From Marinobacter gudaonensis (GTDB lineage: Bacteria; Pseudomonadota; Gammaproteobacteria; Pseudomonadales; Oleiphilaceae), in the NCBI RefSeq assembly GCF_900115175.1, contig NZ_FOYV01000001.1, positions 2,356,001 to 2,420,000 of the forward strand: DNA of 64,000 nucleotides, read 5' to 3'. The notes under the pieces were generated by a model. It saw only the letters and a program-made list of their open reading frames with translations, searched no databases and was not told where the DNA came from. Below, in pieces: positions 50,938 through 61,393 of the stretch. The translations under genes and the position numbers were made by a program. Position 1 is the first letter of the stretch. Every line of letters starts with the position of its first letter.

Positions 50938-52405
50938 CGGCGGGCGTCCGAAGGCCCATCGCCTGCGGCTATGGGCGGTTGTGCTTCTGGCTGGCTCATT
51001 GCTGGCCTTTGCCTCCCTCGCGCATCGCGTCCTGGCCCAGCAACCCTCTTCGGGTACCGTCCTGGTGCTTACCGTCGAGGGCGCGATTGGCCCTGCTACG
51101 ATGGATTATGTCACCCGGGGTATCCGCCGGGCGGAGTCTGATGGTCATGGCCTGGTGATCATCGAAATGGATACTCCGGGCGGTTTGATGGATTCCATGC
51201 GCGATATCATCAAGGCAATCCTCGCCTCGGAAGTCCCTGTTGCCACTTACGTGTCACCCCAAGGCGCCAGGGCCGCCAGTGCCGGCACCTACATTCTGTA
51301 CGGAAGTCACATCGCCGCCATGGCGCCCGCCACCAACCTGGGCTCGGCAACGCCGGTGCAGATGGGCGGCTTGCCGGGAAGCCCGGAGCCCTCGGAAAGT
51401 CCGGAGCCGGGCGATTCGAAAAACGACGGGGACAGTGAGCCGGCAGCCGACGCGCCGAACGACAGTCCGAAGTCGGAGGACGGCGACAGCAAGCGCCGGG
51501 GTGGCACCGCCATGGAACGCAAGGTATTGGAAGATGCCGTCAGTTACATCCGGGGACTGGCCGAGCGCCACGGACGCAACGCCGACTGGGCGGAGCAGGC
51601 GGTCCGTGAAGCAGTGAACCTCGGCGCCGACGAAGCCCTGAACAGGAACGTTATTGACGTGGTTTCTCCCAATATCCGGGACCTGCTGCAGCAGATCGAT
51701 GGCCGGACGGTGCGCATGGCGTCCGGGGACCGGACCCTGCAAACCGCCGATCTGGACATTGTCCGTTCCGAACCGGACTGGCGTACCCGTTTGCTGTCGG
51801 TGATTACCGATCCCAACGTCGCCTATTTCCTGATGATCATCGGCTTCTACGGGATTATCTTCGAGCTGGCCAACCCCGGCGCGGTGGTGCCGGGCGTGAT
51901 TGGCGCCATCTGCCTCATCCTCGCGCTGTTTGCCTTCCAGGTGCTGTCGGTGAACTACGCCGGACTGGCACTGATCCTCCTGGGACTCGCGTTTATCGTG
52001 GGCGAGGCCTTTGTGCCCAGCTTCGGAATTCTCGGGGTGGGTGGTATTGTCGCCTTTGTGACCGGCTCGGTGATCCTTATGGACGGCAGCCACCGGGACA
52101 TCTCGTTGCCCACCATCGGCGGAACCGCTGTGGTGGCGGCCGGCTTCATCCTCTGGACCGTGACCCGTTTCATCGGTCTTCGTCGCCAGCACCCGGTGAG
52201 CGGAGCGGAGCAGATCACCCACGAGGAAGGCGTCGCTCTGGAAGATTTCCCCGGGGACCAGGGGCGATATCGGGGCCATATCCGGCTCAGCGGTGAACGC
52301 TGGAATGCGGTCAGCGACAGCCCTGTTCGCGAGGGCGACCGCGTGCGCGTTACTGCCATTGAAGGCTTGACGGTCACTGTCAGGGTTGTTTCGGACCAGG
52401 TCTGA
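50909..52405 (+). CDS. NfeD long-form membrane protease (ClpP-like)
   Basis: A 498-residue protein: signal anchor (about 22-44), ClpP-class serine protease domain with S124 in AASAGTYI, a 45-residue low-complexity insert rich in Pro, Ser, Glu and Asp (about 155-200), four or five membrane helices (about 295-420) and a C-terminal OB-fold (NfeD) ending RVRVTAIEGLTVTVRVV. GAGAAGG before ATG 50909 sets the start, inside the preceding gene. It is paired with the slipin 39 bp downstream, a conserved partnership in which the protease processes stomatin-like proteins. Confidence 0.92.
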   Translation: MSRSSGFISDGGRPKAHRLRLWAVVLLAGSLLAFASLAHRVLAQQPSSGTVLVLTVEGAIGPATMDYVTRGIRRAESDGHGLVIIEMDTPGGLMDSMRDIIKAILASEVPVATYVSPQGARAASAGTYILYGSHIAAMAPATNLGSATPVQMGGLPGSPEPSESPEPGDSKNDGDSEPAADAPNDSPKSEDGDSKRRGGTAMERKVLEDAVSYIRGLAERHGRNADWAEQAVREAVNLGADEALNRNVIDVVSPNIRDLLQQIDGRTVRMASGDRTLQTADLDIVRSEPDWRTRLLSVITDPNVAYFLMIIGFYGIIFELANPGAVVPGVIGAICLILALFAFQVLSVNYAGLALILLGLAFIVGEAFVPSFGILGVGGIVAFVTGSVILMDGSHRDISLPTIGGTAVVAAGFILWTVTRFIGLRRQHPVSGAEQITHEEGVALEDFPGDQGRYRGHIRLSGERWNAVSDSPVREGDRVRVTAIEGLTVTVRVVSDQV

Positions 52406-52444
52406 CCGGACAGACAGAAACCAACGGCAAGACAAGGAGGCCGT

Positions 52445-53251
52445 ATGATTGGCGATCTGATTCCCTATCTGGCGCCCACCGTGGTGCTATTACTCATTCT
52501 CGGTTCGGCGATCAAGATACTGCCCGAATACGAGCGCGGTGTGGTCTTTTTCCTGGGTCGGTTCCAGGGCGTGAAAGGCCCGGGCCTGATCATTGTTATC
52601 CCCGGCATTCAGCAAATCGTACGGGTGGATCTCCGGGTGATCACCCTGGATGTGCCGAGCCAGGACGTGATCTCCCGCGATAACGTCACGGTTCGGGTCA
52701 ATGCCGTTCTGTACTTCCGTGTGGTGGATCCTGAACGGGCCATTATCCGGGTCGAGGACTACAACTCCGCCACCAGCCAGCTGGCACAGACCACCCTTCG
52801 ATCGGTGCTTGGCAAGCATGATCTGGATGAAATGCTGTCCGAGCGCGACAAGCTGAACTCTGACATTCAGGAGATTATCGATGCCCAGACCGAGGAGTGG
52901 GGCATCAAGGTGGCCAACGTAGAGATCAAACACGTGGATCTGAATGAGTCGATGATCCGGGCCATTGCCCGTCAGGCGGAGGCAGAGCGCGAACGTCGGG
53001 CCAAGGTTATCCATGCCGAGGGTGAGTTGCAGGCGTCAAAGAAACTGGTGGAAGCCGCGGATGTGATGGCTGCCAACTCCGGCTCCATGCAGTTACGTTA
53101 CCTGCAAACGTTGGCGGATATGAGCAATACCAATTCTTCGACCATTGTCTTCCCACTACCTATGGAACTGATGACCACGTTCCTCAAGGAAAACAAGCCG
53201 AACAAGGGAGCAAGCGGGCCCGGTCCGGAAACTCCCGAAACCGAGACATAA
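52445..53251 (+). CDS. Slipin (stomatin/SPFH family protein)
   Basis: A 268-residue membrane scaffold protein: one N-terminal helix (about 5-25), an SPFH domain ([30 protein letters not shown]), a coiled-coil segment ([22 protein letters not shown]) and a short acidic tail. AAGGAGG before the ATG is very strong. Slipin-2-type proteins form oligomeric membrane microdomains and occur with NfeD proteases. A terminator follows at once. Confidence 0.93.
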   Translation: MIGDLIPYLAPTVVLLLILGSAIKILPEYERGVVFFLGRFQGVKGPGLIIVIPGIQQIVRVDLRVITLDVPSQDVISRDNVTVRVNAVLYFRVVDPERAIIRVEDYNSATSQLAQTTLRSVLGKHDLDEMLSERDKLNSDIQEIIDAQTEEWGIKVANVEIKHVDLNESMIRAIARQAEAERERRAKVIHAEGELQASKKLVEAADVMAANSGSMQLRYLQTLADMSNTNSSTIVFPLPMELMTTFLKENKPNKGASGPGPETPETET

Positions 53252-53252
53252 A

Positions 53253-53277
53253 AAAAGGCCGGCAATGCCGGCCTTTT
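53253..53277. terminator. Bidirectional terminator after slipin
   Basis: AAAAGGCCGGC (53253-53263), loop AAT, GCCGGCCTTTT (53267-53277). It can also terminate the convergent lipoprotein gene. Confidence 0.88.
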
Positions 53278-53292
53278 CGTTACGTATCAGCC

Positions 53293-53574
53293 TTATTTCT
53301 GGCTGGCACGCTGGAGCATACGCTTGGCACGCTCGTTGGCTTCGTCGGCAGCTTTCTGGGCTGCACGAGCAGCGGCCAGTGCTTCTTCCGCGGTCTGCTG
53401 GGCAGTGCGGGCAGTGCTGGCGGCGCTGTTAGCGGTGTTCAGTGCATTCTCTGCAGTCTGCTCAGCGGAGCTGGCAGTTGCATTTGCTTCGTCGATGGCG
53501 CCCTGATCAGTGGTGGCACAACCTGCTGTCAGAGCTGTAGCCAGTGCAAACCCGGCGATCGTCAGTTTACGCAT
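53293..53574 (-). CDS. Alanine-zipper outer-membrane lipoprotein (OprI/Lpp-like)
   Basis: A 93-residue precursor with lipobox LTAGCA; the mature part is a continuous Ala-rich heptad helix (SSAEQTAENALNTANSAAS...AAQKAADEANERAKRML) ending in a terminal Lys (RASQK). This matches OprI/Braun-type lipoproteins that trimerise and can be attached to peptidoglycan through the last lysine. AAGGGG precedes the ATG. The L,D-transpeptidase gene immediately upstream on the same strand could encode the attaching enzyme. The 206-bp upstream gap has a perfect stem CGCCCGGA/TCCGGGCG at about 53646-53666. Confidence 0.93.
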   Translation of the reverse strand: MRKLTIAGFALATALTAGCATTDQGAIDEANATASSAEQTAENALNTANSAASTARTAQQTAEEALAAARAAQKAADEANERAKRMLQRASQK

Positions 53575-53780
53575 TGTAAATCCCCTTATTGGTCGAGTTA
53601 TTTCCTGTGATCCGGAAGTCAGTATAGACGACTTCCTGTCAACCTGCGCCCGGACAAAATCCGGGCGTTGACTACCGGAGTCGTGAAACAGTGTAAAACA
53701 CTCTCACGAAGAATGTTAACTGCAGATAGGTAAATTTCCTATGCATATGACAACAACTTAATACTGTTGTCAGACTCGAC

Positions 53781-54344
53781 TCAGGGCAGGATGCTGATCG
53801 GGGTGCCGTTGGAGACCAGTTCCCAGATTTCGTCCATCTCCTCGTTGGTCACGGCAATGCAGCCGTCGGTCCAGTCGAGGCCAGCGTAGGCAAACGCCAT
53901 ATCGCCGGCGTCGTTGGGCAGGCCGTGGATCATGATGCTGCCGCCCGGATCCAGGCCCCACGCGGAGGCCAGCTCGCGATCCCGTTCGCTGGGATAGGAA
54001 ATGTGGATGGATTTGTAGAAATCACTCTCGGCGTTACGCCAGTCGAGCGTGTAGTTACCCTCGGGAGTGCGTTCGTCGCCCTCGTACAGCTTGTGCCCTT
54101 CGGGATTGTCGCCCAGGGAAATGCGGTAGCTGCTTACCACCGCGTCGCCGTTCATCAGGTACAGTCGACGTTCGCTCTTTCGAACAACGACCTCGCTGAT
54201 GGTCGGAATGGTCGCCTCGGAGTAGGCGCCCGGCATCGGAATCCGGGCATCGGCGCGGGCCAGCAGCTCGTCGGCGCTGAGCGTGGGGGGCAATGAAAGA
54301 CTGATCAGGGCAATGACTGTCAGCAGGCTGCGAGGGATGCTCAT
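53781..54344 (-). CDS. L,D-transpeptidase family protein (YkuD domain only)
   Basis: A 187-residue secreted protein: signal peptide (about 1-24, ending LSADE), YkuD domain with VVVRKSERRLYLMNGD, IMIHGLPND and the catalytic C162 in DWTDGCIAV (DGC replaces the usual SHGC, a variant common in this subgroup). No LysM. It is transcribed toward the lipoprotein gene, 206 bp before it. Confidence 0.9.
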   Translation of the reverse strand: MSIPRSLLTVIALISLSLPPTLSADELLARADARIPMPGAYSEATIPTISEVVVRKSERRLYLMNGDAVVSSYRISLGDNPEGHKLYEGDERTPEGNYTLDWRNAESDFYKSIHISYPSERDRELASAWGLDPGGSIMIHGLPNDAGDMAFAYAGLDWTDGCIAVTNEEMDEIWELVSNGTPISILP

Positions 54345-54451
54345 GTCCTTAACTTACCAATGGTTAATCTTTGCACAGGCGTTTTATACCACAGGCGGTG
54401 GGTCGTCTGTTAAGGGGTTTTGTTAACTTTTTTGGCTATCTGGTTCCGTGA

Positions 54452-56176
54452 TCAGCCATTTTGTGAACTATCCATCTTCAGGCCTACCTTGGTCACCTGG
54501 TCGGCACTGGTGGCCCGGGCCACCAGGGTCACCGGGCCGAGCGTAACCACATCGCCAACCACCGGATGCCCCTTGGTGCGCCTGGCAAAGCACTCGGCCA
54601 GGGACAGCTCCGGCGGCAGGTCGTCGAATTCGATACCGTACACCTGTTCCACATCGCCCAGCAGGGCATCACCATTGAGCACAAAATCACCGAAAAAGGC
54701 CCGTTCTGCCAGGTACCGCGGGGCGTGCCGGCCGCTGAGTGCCTTACCCAGTTCCGGCAGCACATTCGGAGTGGCGAACATGGCGACCATGTCACCACTG
54801 GACACCTCCAGGTCCTCTTTCGGCTGCAGGCAGACCCGGTTGCGGAATACCCCGGCCACCGCCGTGTTCTCCGGGAAACGCAACTGGCCAAGCCGGCGGG
54901 GCGTTTCCCAGGTCTCGCCGCGCAGAGGGAAGAGCATCAGCTCGTGGTCGCCGGCGGCCGGGGCATCCAGTGGCAGACGCCGATAGGGGTCTTCGCCGGC
55001 CGGAACCTCCAGACGCAGCTTGCGGGCCAGGGGCGCCATGGTGGTGCCCTGGACCAGCAGCGACACCAGAACGATGAAGAAGGCCGCGTGAAACACCAGC
55101 TGCGCCTCGGGCAGACCCGCGATGATCGGGAACAGCGCCAGCACGATCGGCACAGCGCCGCGCAGCCCTACCCAACTGATGAACCCCAGCTCACGGCGGT
55201 TGAAGGCGAAGGGCCAGAGCGTGAGCGCTACGGTCAGCGGGCGGATGACGAAAATCAGCGACAGGGCCAGTATCAGGCCACCCCCGGCCAACGGAATCAG
55301 GTCGGACGGCGTCACCAGCAAACCCAGCATCAGGAACAGGCACAGCTGGGCCAGCCAGGCCAGGCCGTCATGCACCTGAAGAATCATCGGCATCATCCGG
55401 ACATGGCGGTTGCCGATCACCACACCGGTCAGGTAAATAGCCAGAAAACCACTGCCGCCAATGGCGTTGGTGGCGGAGAACACCGCAATGCCCGCGGCCG
55501 CCACAAGCAAAGGATACAGCGAGGGCGTCAGACGGATCCGGTTGGCCAGTTCCACCACGGCAAAGCCGCCGAGGATGCCGGCTACGGCCCCGACGCCAAA
55601 CTGCTGCACGAGCATGGTCAAGGCGGCCCAGCCGGCGTGTTCGCCATGGTTGCCGATCAGGGTGACCAGCATGAGGGTCAGGAAAATGGCCATAGGGTCG
55701 TTGCTGCCCGACTCGATCTCCAGGGTAGCGCTCACCCGTTCGTTCAGGTGCAGGCCCCGCCCCTGCAGCAGCGAAAACACGGCCGCGGCGTCGGTGGAGG
55801 AAATGATGGCGCCCACCAGGAGTGCCGTCAGCCAGTGCAGCTCGAACACCCACCAGGCCACCACGGCGGCGCCAGCCGCAGTCAGTCCCACGCCGAGCGT
55901 GGCCAGAATCAGTGCCGGCTTCAGGCCCACCCGGAAGGTCTCGGCCCGGGTGCGCATGCCACCGTCCAGCAGGATGACGCCGAGGGCGAGGTTGGCAATC
56001 AGGAAGGCTAATTCGAAGTCGTCGAATTCGATGCCCCCGGGACCGTCCTCGCCCATCATCATGCCAACCACCAGAAAGATCAGCAGAACGGGCATACCCA
56101 CCCGGCTTGAAAGCGGACTTAGAACGATGCTAATGACCAGCATCAGGGCGCCAATCAGGGTCAGCGTGGGGTCCAT
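54452..56176 (-). CDS. nhaP2: K+/H+ antiporter, NhaP2/CvrA type (CPA1)
   Basis: A 574-residue inner-membrane cation/proton antiporter: about 12 helices in the first 390 residues with the conserved acidic site in SSTDAAAVFSLL and SGSNDPMAIFL, then a cytoplasmic RCK_C-like domain (LEVSSGDMVAMFATPN) and a CorC/HlyC-type C-terminal domain. This three-part design and length match potassium/proton antiporters. GGAG six bases before ATG 56176 fixes the start; the frame is open to 56284 but would run into the divergent tRNA. Confidence 0.93.
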   Translation of the reverse strand: MDPTLTLIGALMLVISIVLSPLSSRVGMPVLLIFLVVGMMMGEDGPGGIEFDDFELAFLIANLALGVILLDGGMRTRAETFRVGLKPALILATLGVGLTAAGAAVVAWWVFELHWLTALLVGAIISSTDAAAVFSLLQGRGLHLNERVSATLEIESGSNDPMAIFLTLMLVTLIGNHGEHAGWAALTMLVQQFGVGAVAGILGGFAVVELANRIRLTPSLYPLLVAAAGIAVFSATNAIGGSGFLAIYLTGVVIGNRHVRMMPMILQVHDGLAWLAQLCLFLMLGLLVTPSDLIPLAGGGLILALSLIFVIRPLTVALTLWPFAFNRRELGFISWVGLRGAVPIVLALFPIIAGLPEAQLVFHAAFFIVLVSLLVQGTTMAPLARKLRLEVPAGEDPYRRLPLDAPAAGDHELMLFPLRGETWETPRRLGQLRFPENTAVAGVFRNRVCLQPKEDLEVSSGDMVAMFATPNVLPELGKALSGRHAPRYLAERAFFGDFVLNGDALLGDVEQVYGIEFDDLPPELSLAECFARRTKGHPVVGDVVTLGPVTLVARATSADQVTKVGLKMDSSQNG

Positions 56177-56247
56177 CAGTGCTCCAGACAGAACGCTTGC
56201 CCCGGGCCGGGCAGAGCGCTTATATTGCTCACGCAGAGGTCGCGTAT

Positions 56248-56321
56248 GCGGGTGTAGTTCAATGGTAGAACGGCAGCTTCCCAAGCTGCATACGAGGGTT
56301 CGATTCCCTTCACCCGCTCCA
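56248..56321 (+). tRNA. tRNA-Gly (anticodon CCC)
   Basis: A 74-nt cloverleaf with CCA encoded: acceptor GCGGGTG (56248-56254) pairs with CACCCGC (56311-56317), D arm GTAGTTCAATGGTAGAAC, anticodon stem GCAGC/GCTGC around loop TTCCCAA (anticodon CCC, codon GGG), and T arm GAGGGTTCGATTCCCTT. Confidence 0.97.
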
Positions 56322-56487
56322 CGCCCATCTTCTCATATTCCCCTGCCTTGTCGGCCCTATCTTTTACATCAAATGCTTGCGCAGTGGCCAGCCGCAATAC
56401 TGACCGGTTTGCGCAATCCCCGGGCCGTTGCTAGCTTTTAAATCAGATATACAAATCGGCAGCTGTGAGGCTGTACGGGGGAAGGGC

Positions 56488-56898
56488 ATGCTCGAAAGCG
56501 CGGCCAGCGGCGTGGTCCAGAACTGGGCCACCGGCTTTTTCATCCTTGCGGTGGTGGGCCTGTGCGCATTCATGGTGGGGGCGTCCAGTTTGCTGGGTGG
56601 CCGCAGCCATGGGGTGAGCCGGTCACTTCCTTTCGAATCGGGCATTGTTGGTGCCGGCAGCGCCCGTCAACGCTTTTCCGCACAGTTTTACCTGGTGGCG
56701 ATGCTGTTCGTCATTTTCGACATAGAAGCAGTGTTCCTGTTTGCCTGGGCCATTGTCATCCACGACGTGGGCTGGACCGGATTCTGGGGCGCGGCGGTTT
56801 TTATCTTCATTCTTCTGGCCGGGCTGATCTACGACAGCCGCAGCGGCGCCCTCGACTGGGCGCCCGAGCAGAGCCCGGCACGCAAGCGCGGCGCATAG
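56488..56898 (+). CDS. nuoA: NADH-quinone oxidoreductase subunit A
   Basis: Small membrane subunit of respiratory complex I, 136 residues and three helices, with the conserved loop [38 protein letters not shown] containing the Glu and Asp typical of NuoA. GAAGGGC precedes ATG 56488; the frame extends to 56428. First gene of the nuo operon, 167 bp after tRNA-Gly. Confidence 0.95.
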   Translation: MLESAASGVVQNWATGFFILAVVGLCAFMVGASSLLGGRSHGVSRSLPFESGIVGAGSARQRFSAQFYLVAMLFVIFDIEAVFLFAWAIVIHDVGWTGFWGAAVFIFILLAGLIYDSRSGALDWAPEQSPARKRGA

Positions 56899-56972
56899 CA
56901 ACGCATTCCCGGCCCTCCGGATTCTTCGGGATCGGGCAGAGGGTCGCGGTGTGACCATCATGGGAGGTTGTC

Positions 56973-57650
56973 ATGGCCTATACCCTGACGCGGGCGGACG
57001 GGTCTGCGGGCAGCAATGCCCGTTATCCGGTGGATCGGCGTGAGCGGGTCGAGGATCCGGTCAAGCAGCAGCTTGAACGCAATGTGTTTACCGGCAAGTT
57101 GAGCGAGGTGCTCAACTCTGCGGTGAACTGGGGCCGCAAGAATTCCCTCTGGCCCTACAACTTCGGGCTGTCGTGCTGTTACGTGGAAATGACCACGGCG
57201 TTCACCTCGCCCCATGACATTGCCCGGTTTGGCTCCGAGGTCATCAGGGCCTCTCCACGGCAAGCTGATTTCATGGTCATTGCCGGTACCTGTTTCATCA
57301 AGATGGCGCCGGTGATCCAGCAGCTCTACGACCAGATGCTGGAGCCGAAATGGGTGATTTCCATGGGCTCCTGCGCCAACTCCGGGGGCATGTACGACAT
57401 CTATTCGGTGGTGCAGGGCGTCGACAAGTTCCTGCCGGTGGACGTCTACGTGCCGGGCTGCCCGCCCCGTCCCGAGGCGTTCCTGCAGGGTCTGCAACTG
57501 CTGCAGGATTCGATCCAGGAGGAGCGCCGCCCGCTGTCCTGGGTGGTGGGCGACCAGGGCGTCTACCGGGCCGAGATGCCGTCGCAGCGGGAGAAATGGC
57601 GCGACCAGCGTATCCAGGCCACCGAGTTGAGGACCCCCGACAAGCTTTAG
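56973..57650 (+). CDS. nuoB: NADH-quinone oxidoreductase subunit B
   Basis: Peripheral complex I subunit that holds the N2 4Fe-4S cluster next to quinone. The 225-residue protein has the tandem cysteines C68-C69 in [21 protein letters not shown] and [15 protein letters not shown] a few bases before the ATG. Length and order match gammaproteobacterial NuoB. Confidence 0.97.
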   Translation: MAYTLTRADGSAGSNARYPVDRRERVEDPVKQQLERNVFTGKLSEVLNSAVNWGRKNSLWPYNFGLSCCYVEMTTAFTSPHDIARFGSEVIRASPRQADFMVIAGTCFIKMAPVIQQLYDQMLEPKWVISMGSCANSGGMYDIYSVVQGVDKFLPVDVYVPGCPPRPEAFLQGLQLLQDSIQEERRPLSWVVGDQGVYRAEMPSQREKWRDQRIQATELRTPDKL

Positions 57651-57700
57651 AACGCGCTTGCCGTTGTTTACCACGGAATGCCAGGAGGCAAACCAAGAGC

Positions 57701-59461
57701 ATGAGCAGCCGCACCGAGAGCATCGACCAAGACCTGATCAAGGCCCTGCACCGGGACTTTGGCGAGGCTTTGCGCTGCGAGCAGCAGACCTTCACCGGCA
57801 TGCCCGTGATCTGGGTGCAGCGTGAGGCCCTGACCGACCTGCTTGGCTATCTGAAAAGGCTGTCTCCGGCCTACAACCTGCTGTTCGACCTGTCGGCGGT
57901 GGACGAGCGTCTGCGGGACCATCGCCGGGGCCTGCCGGATTCGGACTTCACGGTGTTCTACCAGTTGATGTCCGTGGCCGGTAATCGCGACATCATGCTC
58001 AAGGTCGCGCTCACCGGCGACGATCTGAGCATGCCCAGCGCTACGGGGGTGTTCCCTTCCGCCAACTGGTACGAGCGGGAAGTATGGGACATGTTCGGTA
58101 TCAGCTTCTCCGGCCACCCCCACCTGGAGCGCATTCTCATGCCGCCCACCTGGACCGGCCACCCCCTGCGCAAGGACTACCCGGCCCGGGCCACGGAATT
58201 CGACCCCTACACCCTGACGGTGGAGGGCCAGAACACCGAGCAGGAAGCCCTGCAGTTCCAGCCCGAGCATTGGGGTATGGCCCGGGAGCGGGATGGGGCG
58301 GAATTCATGTTCCTGAACCTGGGGCCCAACCATCCCTCCGCCCACGGCGCCTTTCGCATTGTGCTGCAGCTGGACGGCGAGGAAATCGTCGACTGCGTGC
58401 CGGACATCGGCTACCACCACCGGGGCGCGGAAAAAATGGCCGAGCGCCAGTCCTGGCACAGCTTTATTCCCTACACCGACCGCATCGACTACACCGGCGG
58501 AGTGATGAATAACCTGCCCTACGTGCTGGCGGTGGAGAAGCTGGCCGGCATCGAGGTGCCCGACCGGGTGAAAACCATCCGGGTGATGATGGCCGAGATG
58601 TTCCGAATCACCAGCCATCTGCTGTTCCTTGGCACCTACCTGCAGGACCTGGGCGCCATGACGCCGGTGTTCTTCACCTTCAGTGACCGGCAGCGGGGGT
58701 ACAAGGTGATCGAGGGCATCACCGGCTTTCGCATGCACCCGGCCTGGTACCGCATTGGCGGGCTGATGCAGGACTTGCCCCAGGGCTGGGAGAAACTGGT
58801 GCAGGAGTTCCTGGACTGGATGCCGCCCCGGCTGCGCGAGTACGAGCGGGCGATGATGGAAAACACTCTGGTGCGCGAGCGCACCCGCCATGTCGCCGCG
58901 TTTGATACCGACCAGGCCCTGGCCTGGGGCGTCACCGGCCCCAATCTGCGGGCCACTGGCTGCAACTTCGACTTGCGCAAGCAACGGCCCTATTCCGGTT
59001 ACGACAACTTCGAGTTCGAGGTGCCCCTCGGTGATAAGGGCGACGTCTTTGACCGGGGCCAGGTGCGCATCGAGGAAATGCGCCAGAGCCTGCGGATCAT
59101 CCAGCAGTGCGTGGACCACATGCCGGCCGGCGAGTTCAAGGCGGATCATCCGCTGACCACCCCGCCGCCCCGGGAGCGCATGCTCAAGCACATTGAAACC
59201 CTGATCACCCATTTCCTGCAGGTGTCCTGGGGGCCGGTGCTCAAACCCCAGGAATCGATGCAGATGGTGGAGGCCACCAAGGGCATCAACAGCTACTACC
59301 TGACCAGCGATGGCAACACCATGAGTTACCGCACCCGGATACGAACGCCCAGCTTTCCGCACCTGCAGCAGATACCCAGTGTGATGCGCGGCGGCTTCGT
59401 GCCGGACCTGATCGCGCACCTGGGCAGTATTGATTTTGTCATGGCCGACGTGGACCGCTGA
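57701..59461 (+). CDS. nuoCD: NADH-quinone oxidoreductase fused subunit C/D
   Basis: A 586-residue fusion of the NuoC (30 kDa, about 1-180; [27 protein letters not shown]) and NuoD (49 kDa, about 200-586; [33 protein letters not shown]) subunits, which together shape the quinone site. The fusion is characteristic of enterobacteria, pseudomonads and relatives. ATG 57701 is preceded by AGGAGG 13 bases upstream; the frame is open from 57350 inside nuoB. Stop and nuoE start share one base. Confidence 0.97.
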   Translation: MSSRTESIDQDLIKALHRDFGEALRCEQQTFTGMPVIWVQREALTDLLGYLKRLSPAYNLLFDLSAVDERLRDHRRGLPDSDFTVFYQLMSVAGNRDIMLKVALTGDDLSMPSATGVFPSANWYEREVWDMFGISFSGHPHLERILMPPTWTGHPLRKDYPARATEFDPYTLTVEGQNTEQEALQFQPEHWGMARERDGAEFMFLNLGPNHPSAHGAFRIVLQLDGEEIVDCVPDIGYHHRGAEKMAERQSWHSFIPYTDRIDYTGGVMNNLPYVLAVEKLAGIEVPDRVKTIRVMMAEMFRITSHLLFLGTYLQDLGAMTPVFFTFSDRQRGYKVIEGITGFRMHPAWYRIGGLMQDLPQGWEKLVQEFLDWMPPRLREYERAMMENTLVRERTRHVAAFDTDQALAWGVTGPNLRATGCNFDLRKQRPYSGYDNFEFEVPLGDKGDVFDRGQVRIEEMRQSLRIIQQCVDHMPAGEFKADHPLTTPPPRERMLKHIETLITHFLQVSWGPVLKPQESMQMVEATKGINSYYLTSDGNTMSYRTRIRTPSFPHLQQIPSVMRGGFVPDLIAHLGSIDFVMADVDR

Positions 59462-59988
59462 TGATGGAACCGACACCGAACCCACAAACGCCGGACCCGG
59501 CCACCATCGCCACCGATGGTTTCCGGCTGCATCCGGAGGATGAGGCCGCCATGCGTACGGAGGTGGGCCACTACGAACAGCCCCAGGCCGCCTGCATCGA
59601 GGCCCTGAAAATCGTCCAGCGCCGCCACGGCTGGGTGCCGGATGAGGCCATACCGGCTATTGCCCGGGTGCTGGGCGTGGGGCCGGCGAGCGTTGAGGGC
59701 GTCGCCACCTTCTACAGCCTGATCTTTCGCCAGCCGGTGGGGCGCCACGTGATTCTGGTCTGCGACAGCAGCTCCTGCTTTCTCACCGGCTTCGATGAGC
59801 TGCGGCAGGCCCTGACCGGCCATCTCCGCATCGGGCTGGGTGAAACCACGGCCGATGGCCGCTTTACCCTGCTGCCCGTGTGCTGCCTCGGCGCCTGTGA
59901 CGGCGGCCCGTCGATGATGGTGGGCGACGATGTCTACGGTCCGGTGGCGGCCGACGAACTGCCGGCCATCCTGGAGGGCTACCCATGA
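59461..59988 (+). CDS. nuoE: NADH-quinone oxidoreductase subunit E
   Basis: The 24-kDa flavoprotein-fragment subunit with a thioredoxin-like fold binding the 2Fe-2S cluster N1a. Cysteines lie in [12 protein letters not shown] (CX4C) and [12 protein letters not shown] (CX3C). 175 residues, normal. Overlaps nuoCD by one base and nuoF by four bases. Confidence 0.95.
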   Translation: MMEPTPNPQTPDPATIATDGFRLHPEDEAAMRTEVGHYEQPQAACIEALKIVQRRHGWVPDEAIPAIARVLGVGPASVEGVATFYSLIFRQPVGRHVILVCDSSSCFLTGFDELRQALTGHLRIGLGETTADGRFTLLPVCCLGACDGGPSMMVGDDVYGPVAADELPAILEGYP

Positions 59989-61355
59989 CCAGCCAGCGCC
60001 AGTCTCCCGTGTATCGCAGCCGGTTGCAGCAATCGGCCTCGGAACGGGGGCCGGAGACCCATCCACTGACCTGGCGGCTGCGCGACGACGGCCAGGTGGT
60101 GGACCTTGAGGATTACCAGGCCAAAGAGGGCTATCGCGCGCTCTGCCAGGTGCTCGAGGCCGGCGACCCCCGGGCGGTGATCACCACCCTGAAAGAGGCC
60201 AATGTACGGGGTCGTGGCGGTGCCGGCTTTTCGGCGGGCCTGAAATGGAGCCTGACCATGCAGGGCGGCGACATGCCCCGGGGCTACATCGTTTGCAATG
60301 CCGACGAGATGGAACCCGGCACCTTCAAGGACCGCCTGCTCATGGAGCAGCAGCCGCACCTGCTGATCGAGGGCATGGTGCTGGCGGGCTATGCCAACAA
60401 CGCCCGCTACGGCTACATCTTTCTGCGCGGCGAGTATGTGGAGTCAGCCCGGGTGCTGGCGCAGGCCCTGGCCGAGGCGCGGGATGCCGGCTGGCTGGGG
60501 CCGGACGTTGCCGGCTCCGGCTTTGATTTCGACATTGCCCTCCACACCGGCGCCGGCCGCTATATCTGCGGCGAGGAAACGGCCCTGCTCAATTCCCTGG
60601 AAGGCAAGCGCGCCAATCCCCGGGCCAAGCCGCCCTTCCCGGGCCAGTCCGGAGCCTGGGGCAAACCCACCGTGGTGAACAATGTGGAGACCTTGTGCAA
60701 CGTGCCAGCGGTGATGCTCAGGGGCGCCGACTGGTACCAGCGGTTGTCGGGCGATCGCACCAAAGACGGGGGCACCAAGCTGTACGGTGCTTCCGGGTTG
60801 GTCAACCGGCCGGGGTTGTGGGAGCTGCCCATGGGGGTCACCGGCCGGGAGATCCTCGAGCGCGCTGGCGGGCTGCGCAACGGCCGGGCGCTCAAGGCCT
60901 GGCTGCCCGGCGGCGCCAGCACCGGCTTTCTGCTGCCGGAACATCTGGACCTGCCCCTGGACTTCGACACGGTGGGCAAGGAAGGCAGTCGCCTGGGCAC
61001 CGGGCTGCTTACGGTGGTAACCGAGGACCAGAGCATGGTCTCACTCATGCGCAATCTCGAGGAGTTCTTCGCCCGCGAATCCTGCGGTTGGTGCACGCCC
61101 TGTCGGGACGGGCTGCCCTGGACGGTGAAGCTGTTGCAAGCGCTGGAACAGGGCGAAGGGGAAGCGGGGGACATTGAGCTGCTCGACAAACTGGCCGCTG
61201 ACTGTGGCCCGGGCTTGACCTTCTGTGCCCACGCTCCGGGCGCGGCCATGCCCCTGCAGACCGCGTTGCGGCATTTCCGACACGAATTCGAGCAGGGCGT
61301 GCGCCACGCCAGGGGTAAGGCCCCCGCTGACGCGATACCGGCGGGGGATCCATGA
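59985..61355 (+). CDS. nuoF: NADH-quinone oxidoreductase subunit F
   Basis: The 51-kDa subunit that binds NADH, FMN and 4Fe-4S cluster N3. Visible are [18 protein letters not shown] (NADH/FMN region), [19 protein letters not shown] [26 protein letters not shown] [13 protein letters not shown], and the cluster motif [12 protein letters not shown] plus a distal Cys in LTFCAHAPG. 456 residues. ATGA overlap with nuoE. Confidence 0.96.
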   Translation: MTSQRQSPVYRSRLQQSASERGPETHPLTWRLRDDGQVVDLEDYQAKEGYRALCQVLEAGDPRAVITTLKEANVRGRGGAGFSAGLKWSLTMQGGDMPRGYIVCNADEMEPGTFKDRLLMEQQPHLLIEGMVLAGYANNARYGYIFLRGEYVESARVLAQALAEARDAGWLGPDVAGSGFDFDIALHTGAGRYICGEETALLNSLEGKRANPRAKPPFPGQSGAWGKPTVVNNVETLCNVPAVMLRGADWYQRLSGDRTKDGGTKLYGASGLVNRPGLWELPMGVTGREILERAGGLRNGRALKAWLPGGASTGFLLPEHLDLPLDFDTVGKEGSRLGTGLLTVVTEDQSMVSLMRNLEEFFARESCGWCTPCRDGLPWTVKLLQALEQGEGEAGDIELLDKLAADCGPGLTFCAHAPGAAMPLQTALRHFRHEFEQGVRHARGKAPADAIPAGDP

Positions 61356-61393
61356 ACCGACCATTCACCGGCAACGGGGAGTAATCCGGCACC

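Noticed and set aside
54566..56011. 481-codon plus-strand frame opposite the K+/H+ antiporter
   Set aside because: Gln/His/Arg-rich translation typical of the complement of a hydrophobic gene.
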